Positions 7,438 to 13,907 of a stretch of 17,115 nt of DNA are shown one piece after another. Source of the stretch: JAHIVN01 sp018816645 (GTDB taxonomy: Bacteria; Patescibacteriota; Dojkabacteria; JAHIVN01); contig JBDRHZ010000029.1 in assembly GCA_043816305.1 (NCBI GenBank), forward strand, positions 1-17,115, in the 5' to 3' direction. Below the pieces are notes generated by a model that saw nothing but the letters and a program-made list of their open reading frames with translations, made no database searches and had not been told where the DNA came from. Position 1 is the first letter of the stretch. Every line of letters starts with the position of its first letter. The translations under genes and the position numbers were made by a program.

Positions 7438-7716
7438 CTAGCCGACTTTAAGCAGGTAAATGCCGGTGATACCTCTGTGCGGATCTTCGTAGTAGATAGG
7501 AGTGCTTTTGTCGGCTCTTTTTCCAAGCAGAGCTATCCCTAGTGGAGAGTCAATCTCTATTTGAGGTGAGTGATTTTGAGTGTTAATCTGTTTTACTAAA
7601 AGATGAGGAGTCTCTGTGTCAATTGGTTCATCTGAGAAGCGTATCATAACAGTGCTTCCGACTTTGACTGTTTTCTTGGGTTCTTTTCTAGATCGGCAGA
7701 TTTTTTTTAACATCAC
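7438..7716 (-). CDS. stand-alone GreA/GreB C-terminal domain protein
   Basis: The 92-residue protein corresponds only to the globular C-terminal domain of the transcript cleavage factors GreA/GreB. VKVGSTVMIRF (17-27) matches the opening strand, DSPLGIALLGKRADK (56-70) the hallmark SPLGRALLGK turn, and the end reads YLLKVG. The N-terminal coiled coil that reaches into the RNA polymerase secondary channel and carries the catalytic acids is absent; only a short basic leader (MMLKKICRSRKEPKK) precedes the domain. It may bind RNA polymerase without cleaving, like Rnk-type proteins. A good sigma-70-like promoter lies 31 bases upstream. Two adjacent ATG codons (7716 and 7713) are possible starts. 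Confidence 0.75.
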   Translation of the reverse strand: MMLKKICRSRKEPKKTVKVGSTVMIRFSDEPIDTETPHLLVKQINTQNHSPQIEIDSPLGIALLGKRADKSTPIYYEDPHRGITGIYLLKVG

Positions 7717-7746
7717 ATATATTTATAATATCTAATTCGGGTAGCC

Positions 7747-7775
7747 ATTATATATATTTCGATATCATGAATCAA
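7747..7775 (-). promoter_or_regulatory. sigma-70-like promoter of the GreA-like gene
   Basis: On the minus strand TTGATT (7770-7775) and a perfect TATAAT (7747-7752) are 17 bases apart. The -10 ends 30 bases before the ATG at 7716. It is back to back with a promoter candidate for galU. Confidence 0.6.
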
Positions 7776-7811
7776 GATCATTTCATATTTATGTGGGATT
7801 AGCGGATGACT

Positions 7812-7840
7812 TTGAATAATTCAAGGGTTTACTGTACTAT
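7812..7840 (+). promoter_or_regulatory. candidate promoter of the galU-like gene
   Basis: TTGAAT (7812-7817) and TACTAT (7835-7840) are 17 bases apart. The ATG at 7880 follows after 39 bases, with a possible weak Shine-Dalgarno GAGG at about 12 bases. This is the only gene of the window with such a motif. Confidence 0.45.
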
Positions 7841-7879
7841 TATCAGACAATTTAATTTAAGTTTGAGGTTGCTGAGCCT

Positions 7880-8785
7880 ATGAATATCACAAAAGCAGTC
7901 ATTACCGCAGCAAGACGAGGTACACGATTTCTTCCAGTATCAAAAGCTTTTCAAAAGGAGATGGTACCTGTCATGCATAAGCCTCAGCTTCAGTGGGTGA
8001 TAGAAGAAGCTATAGAATCAGGGATAACTGACATTGCGATTGTAGTCAGGGAGGGTGTCAAAACACTTCCGAACTACTTGTCTGAAAACAAGAAGCTGTG
8101 GAAGTTTCTTAAGTATACCGGCAAGGAAAATCTGATGGAAGAATGGTTGTATCTGAAGACAAAGGCTCATATCTCAATCCTTACGCAGAAAGATTCTGAC
8201 CCTTACGGCAATGGTACTCCATTTTTAAAAGTAAAGAAATTTGTAGGGAAAGATCCTTTTGTAGCTATGTGGGGAGATGATATCATGGTTCACATCGATA
8301 AGAATCAGCCTACTTGTGTGAGACAGTTAATTGAGCTGTATAATGAATATGAACCCGCAGCAATTATGTCGACAAAGGAACTTCCTAATGATGAAGTTGT
8401 ACGCAATGCAAGTTATGAATACTACCCGGAAGATATCGCAAAAATCCCATATCATGCAAAAAGATTGATTGAAAAGCCAAAGCCGGAAGAGATTCTGTCA
8501 AGAAGGGCAAATGCCTGCAGATTTATCTTGACGTATAAAGTGATTGAAGAATTACAGGAGAATATAACAGGGAAGGATGGAGAGATCTGGCTGACTGGCG
8601 CAATCAACCGACTAATGGCTAAGGGAGAGGTAGTTATGGCTCCGCCCTGGAAGGGAAGTATATGGATTCCGGTGGGTGATCCGATTAGATGGTTGAAGGC
8701 GAATCTGATTGTAGCGTTGACGAGGGATAGGTATAAAGGAGATGCGAGGAAGATGCTGGGAGAGGTTGAGGGGATGGGATTGTGA
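7880..8785 (+). CDS. galU: UTP-glucose-1-phosphate uridylyltransferase family (GalU-like)
   Basis: The 301-residue protein matches GalU-type nucleotidyltransferases, which make UDP-glucose from UTP and glucose-1-phosphate for glycan synthesis. KAVITAARRGTRFLP (5-19) is the nucleotide-binding signature, KEMVP (26-30) carries the conserved lysine, and WGDD (131-134) provides metal-binding Asp. RLIEKPKPEE is the sugar-phosphate loop, GEIWLTGAINRL the late helix, and WIPVGDP holds the second Asp. The signature normally reads AAGxGTR; here the first Gly is Arg (AARRGTR), and the usual GLGHA loop reads GNGTP. It may therefore use another nucleotide or sugar, or be a divergent GalU. Length is standard (E. 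coli GalU is about 302). Family confident, exact substrate not. Confidence 0.85.
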   Translation: MNITKAVITAARRGTRFLPVSKAFQKEMVPVMHKPQLQWVIEEAIESGITDIAIVVREGVKTLPNYLSENKKLWKFLKYTGKENLMEEWLYLKTKAHISILTQKDSDPYGNGTPFLKVKKFVGKDPFVAMWGDDIMVHIDKNQPTCVRQLIELYNEYEPAAIMSTKELPNDEVVRNASYEYYPEDIAKIPYHAKRLIEKPKPEEILSRRANACRFILTYKVIEELQENITGKDGEIWLTGAINRLMAKGEVVMAPPWKGSIWIPVGDPIRWLKANLIVALTRDRYKGDARKMLGEVEGMGL

Positions 8786-8792
8786 GCAGGAA

Positions 8793-8844
8793 GGCCAATG
8801 AGCAAATGGGCTGATGAGCTGATTAGCTTATTAGATACTGAGCC
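8793..8844 (+). repeat. degenerate 8-bp tandem repeat, locus A
   Basis: Six to seven consecutive octamers read GGCCAATG, AGCAAATG, GGCTGATG, AGCTGATT, AGCTTATT, AGATACTG, AGCC. They fit a consensus RGCYNATK and lie 7 bases after the galU stop codon. The same units recur at 9353-9384 (inverted) and 13015-13046. Confidence 0.75.
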
Positions 8845-8909
8845 TGTTTGGTAATCTGGTAAAAGAAATGTACTTCTATTCAACGTATTTCATATACATA
8901 GAGGCATCA

Positions 8910-8938
8910 TTGTCATGGGACTTATTCTGAGCTATAAA
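8910..8938 (+). promoter_or_regulatory. sigma-70-like promoter of the four-helix-bundle gene
   Basis: TTGTCA (8910-8915) and TATAAA (8933-8938) each match the consensus at five of six positions and are exactly 17 bases apart. The ATG at 8962 follows after 23 bases. Confidence 0.6.
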
Positions 8939-8961
8939 AAAGACCTGGCAAGTGAATATCG

Positions 8962-9321
8962 ATGAAAGATTTTAGGAAATATGAAGTATGGAGAAGGTCT
9001 CATAAGCTTGTTATTGATATTTACCGTTTAACAGAATTCTTCCCAGCAAATGAGATGTATGGGATAGTTAGCCAAATCAGAAGAGCTAGTGTATCTATTC
9101 CTACTAATTTTGCTGAGGGCTGTGGGAGATTTAGCCAGCAAGAATTTTCCAGATTCCTACAAATATCTATTGGCTCTTCTTCCGAAGTTGAGTATTTACT
9201 TATTCTCTCGAAAGAATTAGAATTCTATGATAAAGAATTATTAGAAACATTAATTATTGAGGTAGTGATAATCAGAAAGAAAATGATTGCTCTTCGTAAT
9301 AAAATCCGAAAAGAACTTTAA
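8962..9321 (+). CDS. four-helix-bundle protein (23S rRNA intervening-sequence protein family)
   Basis: The 119-residue protein has all hallmarks of the S23/IVP family. It opens MKDFRKYEVWRRSHKLVIDIY, continues with YGIVSQIRRASVSIPTNFAEG (about 33-53) and GRFSQQEFSRFLQISIGSSSEVEYLL (about 55-80), and ends in an amphipathic, basic helix. Family members form small oligomeric helical bundles. They were first described inside insertions of 23S rRNA genes but are mostly free-standing, as here, and their role is unclear. The gene stands alone between two octamer-repeat loci, with its own promoter and no Shine-Dalgarno motif. Members are often patchily distributed in genomes, which fits its setting among repeats. 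Confidence 0.9.
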   Translation: MKDFRKYEVWRRSHKLVIDIYRLTEFFPANEMYGIVSQIRRASVSIPTNFAEGCGRFSQQEFSRFLQISIGSSSEVEYLLILSKELEFYDKELLETLIIEVVIIRKKMIALRNKIRKEL

Positions 9322-9352
9322 TTTAGTGTCTGATCTCGTCTGTTTCTCAACA

Positions 9353-9384
9353 CATTGGCCCATAAGCCAATTAGCCCATCAGCT
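9353..9384 (-). repeat. degenerate 8-bp tandem repeat, locus B
   Basis: Four octamers read on the minus strand as AGCTGATG, GGCTAATT, GGCTTATG, GGCCAATG. They are inverted relative to locus A and end 3 bases before the ATG of the radical SAM gene at 9388. GGCCAATG is shared exactly with locus A. Confidence 0.75.
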
Positions 9385-9387
9385 CAC

Positions 9388-10350
9388 ATGCTCAAAATAA
9401 ACAAAATTACAGTCAAATCTATTCTAACCAAATCCGGCTTCCCAGATGATGATTTCTGTATAAATCCATATTCCGGTTGTTTGTTTGGCTGCAGCTACTG
9501 CTTTGCTGATTTTATGAGACGGTTCTCAGGGCATGCGCATGAAAAGTGGGGTGAATATGTAGATATAAAAGTAAATGCTCCAGAGTTATTGGAAAAAGAA
9601 CTTATGAACCTTGAAAAGCGTATTATAAATGGAGCCTGGAAATCAAAGTCTTTAAGAAAAAAACCTTCAATTGTGGTAGGTTCAGTGACGGATCCCTATC
9701 AGGGAGTTGAGGCTAAGTATGAAATAACAAGAAAGTGCCTTGAAGCAATTATCCTTTCCAGGAGCACAGCGAAATTTAACATTCTTACAAAGGGACACTT
9801 AGTAACTCGAGACGTTGATCTGCTCAGAAAGATTCCCAGTATTGTCGTTGGGTTTACTATTACTACAACAGATGATACTGTAAGCAGGTTAATGGAAGGA
9901 AATGCTCCTCCGGTAAGTATCCGTCTTAAAGCTTTGAAGAAATTGAATGATGCAGGTATTGGTACTTATGTTTGCATCAATCCGCTGCTTCCGAATTTTG
10001 TTAAAAATGAAAAAAGCATACTTAAGCTGTTTCAAGCTATTCGTGATACTGGGAACAAAGAGATTTGGCTCGAGCATATTAATTTGGGAGGGAATAAATT
10101 AAAACGAATAACGCGAATTTTAGCTGATAAAGCTCCTGACCAGATTCGGTATTTTGAGGCGGCAAAAAATGAAGAATATAAGAATGACCTGAATAGGTTG
10201 ATTTTTAGAATTCTGGAAGACTTTAATTTTAAGATTGGCGGGGGCGGGATATTTGATCATGTGAGGAAAACTGTCATAGTGAGGGACAAGAAGGATACGA
10301 AGAAAATGTCAAAGACGGATTGGGTGATAGAAGAAGTGGGAAACATATAG
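9388..10350 (+). CDS. radical SAM protein, SplB-like (DNA repair photolyase family)
   Basis: From the ATG at 9388 the protein has 320 residues. NPYSGCLFGCSYCF (26-39) holds the three cysteines C31, C35 and C38 in a CX3CX2C pattern that binds the 4Fe-4S cluster with S-adenosylmethionine. GSVTDPYQGVE, ILTKGHLVTRDVDLL and the TITT strand follow in the order seen in spore-photoproduct-lyase-like proteins. True SplB repairs the spore photoproduct in DNA, but most relatives in non-spore-formers have no proven substrate. An in-frame TTG at 9355 would add 11 residues (LAHKPISPSAH-type) encoded entirely by octamer repeat locus B. ATG 9388 is preferred because family homology starts right after it. Confidence 0.85.
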   Translation: MLKINKITVKSILTKSGFPDDDFCINPYSGCLFGCSYCFADFMRRFSGHAHEKWGEYVDIKVNAPELLEKELMNLEKRIINGAWKSKSLRKKPSIVVGSVTDPYQGVEAKYEITRKCLEAIILSRSTAKFNILTKGHLVTRDVDLLRKIPSIVVGFTITTTDDTVSRLMEGNAPPVSIRLKALKKLNDAGIGTYVCINPLLPNFVKNEKSILKLFQAIRDTGNKEIWLEHINLGGNKLKRITRILADKAPDQIRYFEAAKNEEYKNDLNRLIFRILEDFNFKIGGGGIFDHVRKTVIVRDKKDTKKMSKTDWVIEEVGNI

Positions 10351-10364
10351 CAGATACCTGATAC

Positions 10365-10403
10365 CCCTCCTTCGTCATTCGATAAACTCATGGCTTCGGA
10401 GGG
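10365..10403 (+). repeat. hairpin element after the radical SAM gene
   Basis: CCCTCC (10365-10370) pairs with GGAGGG (10398-10403). A symmetric TTC/TTC internal loop follows, then GTCAT (10374-10378) pairs with ATGGC (10390-10394) around an 11-base loop. No U-tract follows, so a classical terminator is unlikely. The flanks (GATACCTGATACC just upstream, GCTGAAAGCTGACC at about 10442) are also repeat-like. The rest of 10351-10597 shows no gene. Confidence 0.4.
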
Positions 10404-10558
10404 CAGGCAGCTACAGGATAAATAAAAATATTGAAGTGTCGGGCTGAAAGCTGACCGCTTAGCGCTACCTACCAAACAATCCAACACTCTGAACGTAAAA
10501 CTATTTATCAGACTATGGCTATAAATTGTAACAGGCGTTGAATTGTATTATCTAAGAA

Positions 10559-10588
10559 TTGTAGTTACAATAAAGTGTAAAATATACA
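10559..10588 (+). promoter_or_regulatory. weak promoter candidate for the NHL-repeat gene
   Basis: TTGTAG (10559-10564) and TATACA (10583-10588) are 18 bases apart. An overlapping TAAAAT at 10578-10583 ends 14 bases before the ATG at 10598. Which of the two serves as the -10 cannot be decided. Confidence 0.3.
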
Positions 10589-10597
10589 TAGTTGCTC

Positions 10598-12811
10598 ATG
10601 GTAGTTTCAATAAAGATAAGGTCAAAATTACTTACAACGTTTTTTCTTTTAGGGATGATTTTTTCCCAGTCAGTGACAGTTTACGCATGGTCCGATACAG
10701 ATGAACCTGTTTGGATTAAAACGATCCCAGCTTCGGTTCCAAATGATGCTTTCACTTATTTTCACAATCCTTTTGATGTTGTCTTTTCTTCTGAAGGTTT
10801 TGCGTACGTTTCTGAGTATGAGGTTAGTAAGATAAAAAAGTTAAATTCTGATGGGGAGCTGGTTCTGGAATGGGGAAGTGAGGGCTATGGAGATGGCCAG
10901 TTCAAATCTATAACTGCAATTGCTCTGGATTCTGAGAATAATGTGTATACAACCGAAGGTGCATATGATAGCTACAGGATTCAGAAGTTTGATTCAAATG
11001 GAAGCTTTATCAAAAAATGGGGGACAACAGGAAGTGGGGACGGACAATTTACTTCTCCTTGGGGGATTGCTGTAGATAGCAGTGATAATGTATACGTAGT
11101 GGACACAGGAAATCATAGAATCCAGAAGTTTGACTCAGACGGAAACTTTATTTCTAAGTGGGGATCGTACGGAACAGCCGATGGTCAATTTAGATATCCG
11201 CGTTCTCTAGCCAATGATTCCTCTGGGAATGTCTACGTTGCGGACGCTAATAATAACAGAATTCAAAAATTTACATCAAGTGGTTCATATGTTTCAAAGT
11301 GGGGAACTTCAGGATCTGGAGATGCCCAGTTTGTAGCTCCGTGGTCGGTAGCTATTGATTCATCCTCAAATGTTTATGTTGGTGATTATAACTTTAGAAT
11401 TCAGAAATTTACTTCCAGCGGGTCCTTTATTACCAAGTGGAGTGCAAACGGTTTCGCTGACGGTCAAATAAGATCCGTTTACATTTCTAGTAATATATAC
11501 GAGGATGAGGTTTGGAGTATAGATGGACCCAATCATCGATTGCAGGCTTTTGATACAGGTGGAAATCTTTTAAAGATTTGGGGGGCATCACATCCTGATA
11601 ATAGTTACTTTAATTCACCATATGCAGTTGCGGTTGATAACAATGCTAACTTCTACACAACTGACTATGTAAAGAATAACATTCAGAAATTCCAAAATGA
11701 TGGTACGTATTTAACAAAGTGGGGTACATATGGATCTGGAGACGGACAGTTCTCGTATGATTGGGGTATTCGTTATAAGGATGACCAGATTTTTGTAGCT
11801 GATGCGGGTAATAGTAGAGTCCAGATATTTGATACTAACGGAACTTTTCACTCGAAATTTGGAAGCAGCGGAACAGGAGATGGCCAGTTCAGCTTTCCTT
11901 CAGATGTAAGTTTTGATCAGGCTGGAAATATTTTTGTTGCTGACAGAAATAACAATAGGATTCAGAAACTATCTTCAAGCGGAGTTTTTATCATGAAATT
12001 TGGCAGCGAGGGGACAGGGGATGGACAGTTTAACTTTCCGGGATCTGTAGACACCGACCTGGCTGGAAATATATATGTTGCTGATAATAATAACAATAGA
12101 ATACAAAAATTTGATTCAGGTGGAAATTTTATTGCGAAGTGGGGATCATTGGGATCAGGCGAAGGAGAATTTTATCTGCCGACTGATGTGCGGGTCGATT
12201 TGAATGGTTATGTATTAGTGGTTGACCAGAAGAATGACCGGATTCAAAAGTTTGATACTGATGGGAATTTCAAAACAACATGGGGTATATATGGTTATAA
12301 TGCTGGAGATATGGTTAGACCTCATAGCATAGAGGTCTCAGATAATGATACAGTAACAGTTGTAGACGCTGGGAACAGCCGCATACAGCAGTTTAGATTT
12401 GATAAAAACCCGCCAACCATAAGTATTACCAGTACCATTTCAGTAAACAACTCGCTTCTTTATGGGGTAGTTTATGATGAACTAACTCCAGTTAGTGGTG
12501 TTGAGTTTCAAGTTGACGGTGGGTCATGGATAGCCTGTACAGCAGTTGATGGAAATTTCGATGAAAAGGAAGAGGAGTATGTATGTGATTTGTCAGGTTA
12601 TATAACAGAAGGGACACACATCATATTATTACGAGCGACAGATAGCAGAACAAATACAAATACAACTCTTAGGACAGGTAGTGAGTATGATATCGTTGAA
12701 TATGAATTTAACTTGTTGCCTGAAACTGGGCAGTACTTGGCAGTTTTTGTCATTGTAGGGCTACTGCTTTCAGTGTTCTTAATAAAGCGATTTAACGATA
12801 GAACCATTTAG
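10598..12811 (+). CDS. secreted NHL-repeat beta-propeller protein with LPETG sorting signal
   Basis: From the ATG at 10598 the protein has 737 residues. A signal peptide (1-30) has a basic start, a hydrophobic core LLTTFFLLGMIF and a VYA cleavage site before Trp31. About twelve NHL repeats follow (roughly 55-600), with the recurring core WGxxGSGDGQFxxPxGIAVD, VYVAD, NNRIQKF; blades 5, 6 and 11 are the most diverged. Twelve blades would make two six-bladed propellers. A beta-sandwich, Ig-like segment (about 602-703) contains two Cys (IACTAV and YVCDLS) that could form a disulfide. The end has LPETG (707-711), a hydrophobic helix and a basic tail KRFNDR: a sortase cell-wall sorting signal. It is probably displayed on the cell surface for adhesion or glycan/protein binding. 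An in-frame TTG at 10592 is less likely as start. Confidence 0.9.
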   Translation: MVVSIKIRSKLLTTFFLLGMIFSQSVTVYAWSDTDEPVWIKTIPASVPNDAFTYFHNPFDVVFSSEGFAYVSEYEVSKIKKLNSDGELVLEWGSEGYGDGQFKSITAIALDSENNVYTTEGAYDSYRIQKFDSNGSFIKKWGTTGSGDGQFTSPWGIAVDSSDNVYVVDTGNHRIQKFDSDGNFISKWGSYGTADGQFRYPRSLANDSSGNVYVADANNNRIQKFTSSGSYVSKWGTSGSGDAQFVAPWSVAIDSSSNVYVGDYNFRIQKFTSSGSFITKWSANGFADGQIRSVYISSNIYEDEVWSIDGPNHRLQAFDTGGNLLKIWGASHPDNSYFNSPYAVAVDNNANFYTTDYVKNNIQKFQNDGTYLTKWGTYGSGDGQFSYDWGIRYKDDQIFVADAGNSRVQIFDTNGTFHSKFGSSGTGDGQFSFPSDVSFDQAGNIFVADRNNNRIQKLSSSGVFIMKFGSEGTGDGQFNFPGSVDTDLAGNIYVADNNNNRIQKFDSGGNFIAKWGSLGSGEGEFYLPTDVRVDLNGYVLVVDQKNDRIQKFDTDGNFKTTWGIYGYNAGDMVRPHSIEVSDNDTVTVVDAGNSRIQQFRFDKNPPTISITSTISVNNSLLYGVVYDELTPVSGVEFQVDGGSWIACTAVDGNFDEKEEEYVCDLSGYITEGTHIILLRATDSRTNTNTTLRTGSEYDIVEYEFNLLPETGQYLAVFVIVGLLLSVFLIKRFNDRTI

Positions 12812-12849
12812 CAATTTGACCATACAACAATTTATAAATTAATAATTTG

Positions 12850-12889
12850 TAATAACAGCTATTGCCTAAGAACGAGTTTTCTGTTATTA
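12850..12889 (+). repeat. inverted repeat downstream of the NHL gene
   Basis: TAATAACAG (12850-12858) and CTGTTATTA (12881-12889) are perfect 9-bp arms around a 22-base spacer. It lies 39 bases after the stop codon and might act in 3' end formation, but no U-run follows. Confidence 0.35.
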
Positions 12890-12898
12890 TCCTCCTTA

Positions 12899-12968
12899 TG
12901 CAGAATAAATTATATAACAATTACTTCGATTGTTGCGGCTGACCAGCTTAAGTCAGTCTGTTTCTGCA
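12899..12968 (+). ncRNA. possible three-way-junction RNA structure
   Basis: An outer stem TGCAGAA (12899-12905) with TTCTGCA (12962-12968) encloses two hairpins. One is AACAAT/ATTGTT with a 7-base loop (12916-12934). The other is GGCTGAC/GTCAGTC with one G-U pair and an 8-base loop (12937-12958). The 70-base fold resembles a cloverleaf in size, but it has no anticodon arm, no D-loop GG and no proper T-arm, so it is not a tRNA. It may be a small RNA or a leader element upstream of the PIG-L gene. The pairing is seen, the RNA is inferred. Confidence 0.25.
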
Positions 12969-13003
12969 GATATATCCAAATTCAAAATAATAATTTAGTA
13001 ATA

Positions 13004-13046
13004 GGCTGACAAAGAGCTTATGAGCTGGTGAGCCAATGAGCCGACT
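13004..13046 (+). repeat. degenerate 8-bp tandem repeat, locus C
   Basis: After a diverged GGCTGAC start, the octamers AGCTTATG, AGCTGGTG, AGCCAATG, AGCCGACT run from 13015 to 13046. They have the same orientation as locus A and end 24 bases before the PIG-L start codon. Confidence 0.7.
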
Positions 13047-13070
13047 ATTAAATTATTAATAATTATTGGT

Positions 13071-13787
13071 ATGAAAGTGCAAATTGGGAAATATAAGAAT
13101 AAAAGAGTGTTAGCTGTTGTAGCGCATCCGGATGATTTGGAGTTTTATGCTGCCGGGACTATATCTATATTATCAAGAAGCAGCAGAGTGCATTTAGCAG
13201 TTGTAACCAATGGAGAGAATGGCGGAAGCATGGGTAAAGAAAAACTTAAGGCCCTAAGAAGGAGAGAACAGAGAAAAGCCGCTAAGGTTTTGGGGATAAA
13301 AGAAGTAGTTTTATTAAATTTTAGAGATACTCAGGTTGTAAACGTTCCAAATCTCAGAAGGCGTTTGGTAGAAGTGATTATAGTATTTAAACCTGAAATG
13401 CTAATTACCTTTGATCCTGCAAACGAGCATGAACTTCATCCAGATCACAGAAATCTGGGGCAGGCAGTCATTGACTCATTAATTGCTGTAGATGTCAGAG
13501 GCTGGAAAGTCGGCGAAGTGTTATTATTCAACACCTTAAGACCAAATGTATTTGTAGATGTATCTAGTGTCTGGAACTTAGTAATGGATTCAAATAGAGC
13601 TCATAAATCTCAATTCTCAGAATTTAATGGAGGTTGGGAAGAAAAGCGAAGGATTCTTGAGGAAAAAGCAGCCATACTTGGAAGTAAGCGTGGCGCGAAA
13701 TATGCTGAGGCTTTCAGGAGAATAGATTTATCTAGCAGAACATATATTACTCAAGCTAATGAATCGATAAGGGAGGAATTCGATTAA
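13071..13787 (+). CDS. PIG-L/LmbE family N-acetylglucosamine deacetylase
   Basis: The 238-residue protein has the two zinc-site signatures of the PIG-L family: AHPDDLE (18-24) and HPDH (123-126). It also has the conserved TNGENGG (46-52) and the RRREQRKAAKVLGI helix (63-76). Family members are cytoplasmic zinc-dependent hydrolases that remove acetyl groups from N-acetylglucosamine on lipids, glycans or small thiols (as in GPI, mycothiol and bacillithiol pathways). Nothing nearby settles the substrate, though the GalU-like gene in the same window makes a glycan role plausible. There is no Shine-Dalgarno motif before the ATG; the upstream stretch is pure AT with several possible -10 sequences. 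The stop codon lies at the centre of a 24-bp palindrome. Confidence 0.9.
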   Translation: MKVQIGKYKNKRVLAVVAHPDDLEFYAAGTISILSRSSRVHLAVVTNGENGGSMGKEKLKALRRREQRKAAKVLGIKEVVLLNFRDTQVVNVPNLRRRLVEVIIVFKPEMLITFDPANEHELHPDHRNLGQAVIDSLIAVDVRGWKVGEVLLFNTLRPNVFVDVSSVWNLVMDSNRAHKSQFSEFNGGWEEKRRILEEKAAILGSKRGAKYAEAFRRIDLSSRTYITQANESIREEFD

Positions 13788-13797
13788 TCGAATTCCT
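13774..13797. repeat. 24-bp perfect palindrome on the PIG-L stop codon
   Basis: The sequence from AGGAATTCGA to TCGAATTCCT is self-complementary over 24 bases, with TTAA at the centre. The TAA stop (13785-13787) lies in that centre. In RNA it would form a 10-bp hairpin with a 4-base loop. There is no U-tract after it, so it may be a REP-like element or an mRNA 3' end stabiliser. Confidence 0.7.
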
Positions 13798-13907
13798 ACA
13801 GCAGCTCTTACAAATTATCTTACTTTAGTGTAATATAGAATGAAGATTTTAAAATGTAGAATTCAGAATTAAAGGGTATTAACTTTAATTTTGATTAATT
13901 TTCAGTT

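Noticed and set aside
8452..8883. 143-codon minus-strand open frame overlapping the galU end
   Set aside because: It is antisense to galU, and its N-terminus is read from octamer repeat locus A; composition is Ser/Leu/Ile-rich as in shadow frames.
9355..9387. TTG start of the radical SAM protein
   Set aside because: The extra residues are encoded by the octamer repeat and lie outside the family's conserved region; ATG 9388 is simpler.
10592..10597. TTG start of the NHL protein
   Set aside because: It only adds two residues before the ATG, which gives a normal signal peptide.
12899..12968. tRNA gene
   Set aside because: The size and outer stem suggest it, but there is no anticodon arm, no GG in the D-loop and no T-arm with the TTC loop in place.
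8793..13046. CRISPR array
   Set aside because: The octamer repeats are contiguous, short and degenerate, without spacers, and no cas gene is present.
13774..13797. Rho-independent terminator
   Set aside because: The palindrome is AT-rich in the middle and is followed by ACAGCAGC, not a U-tract.
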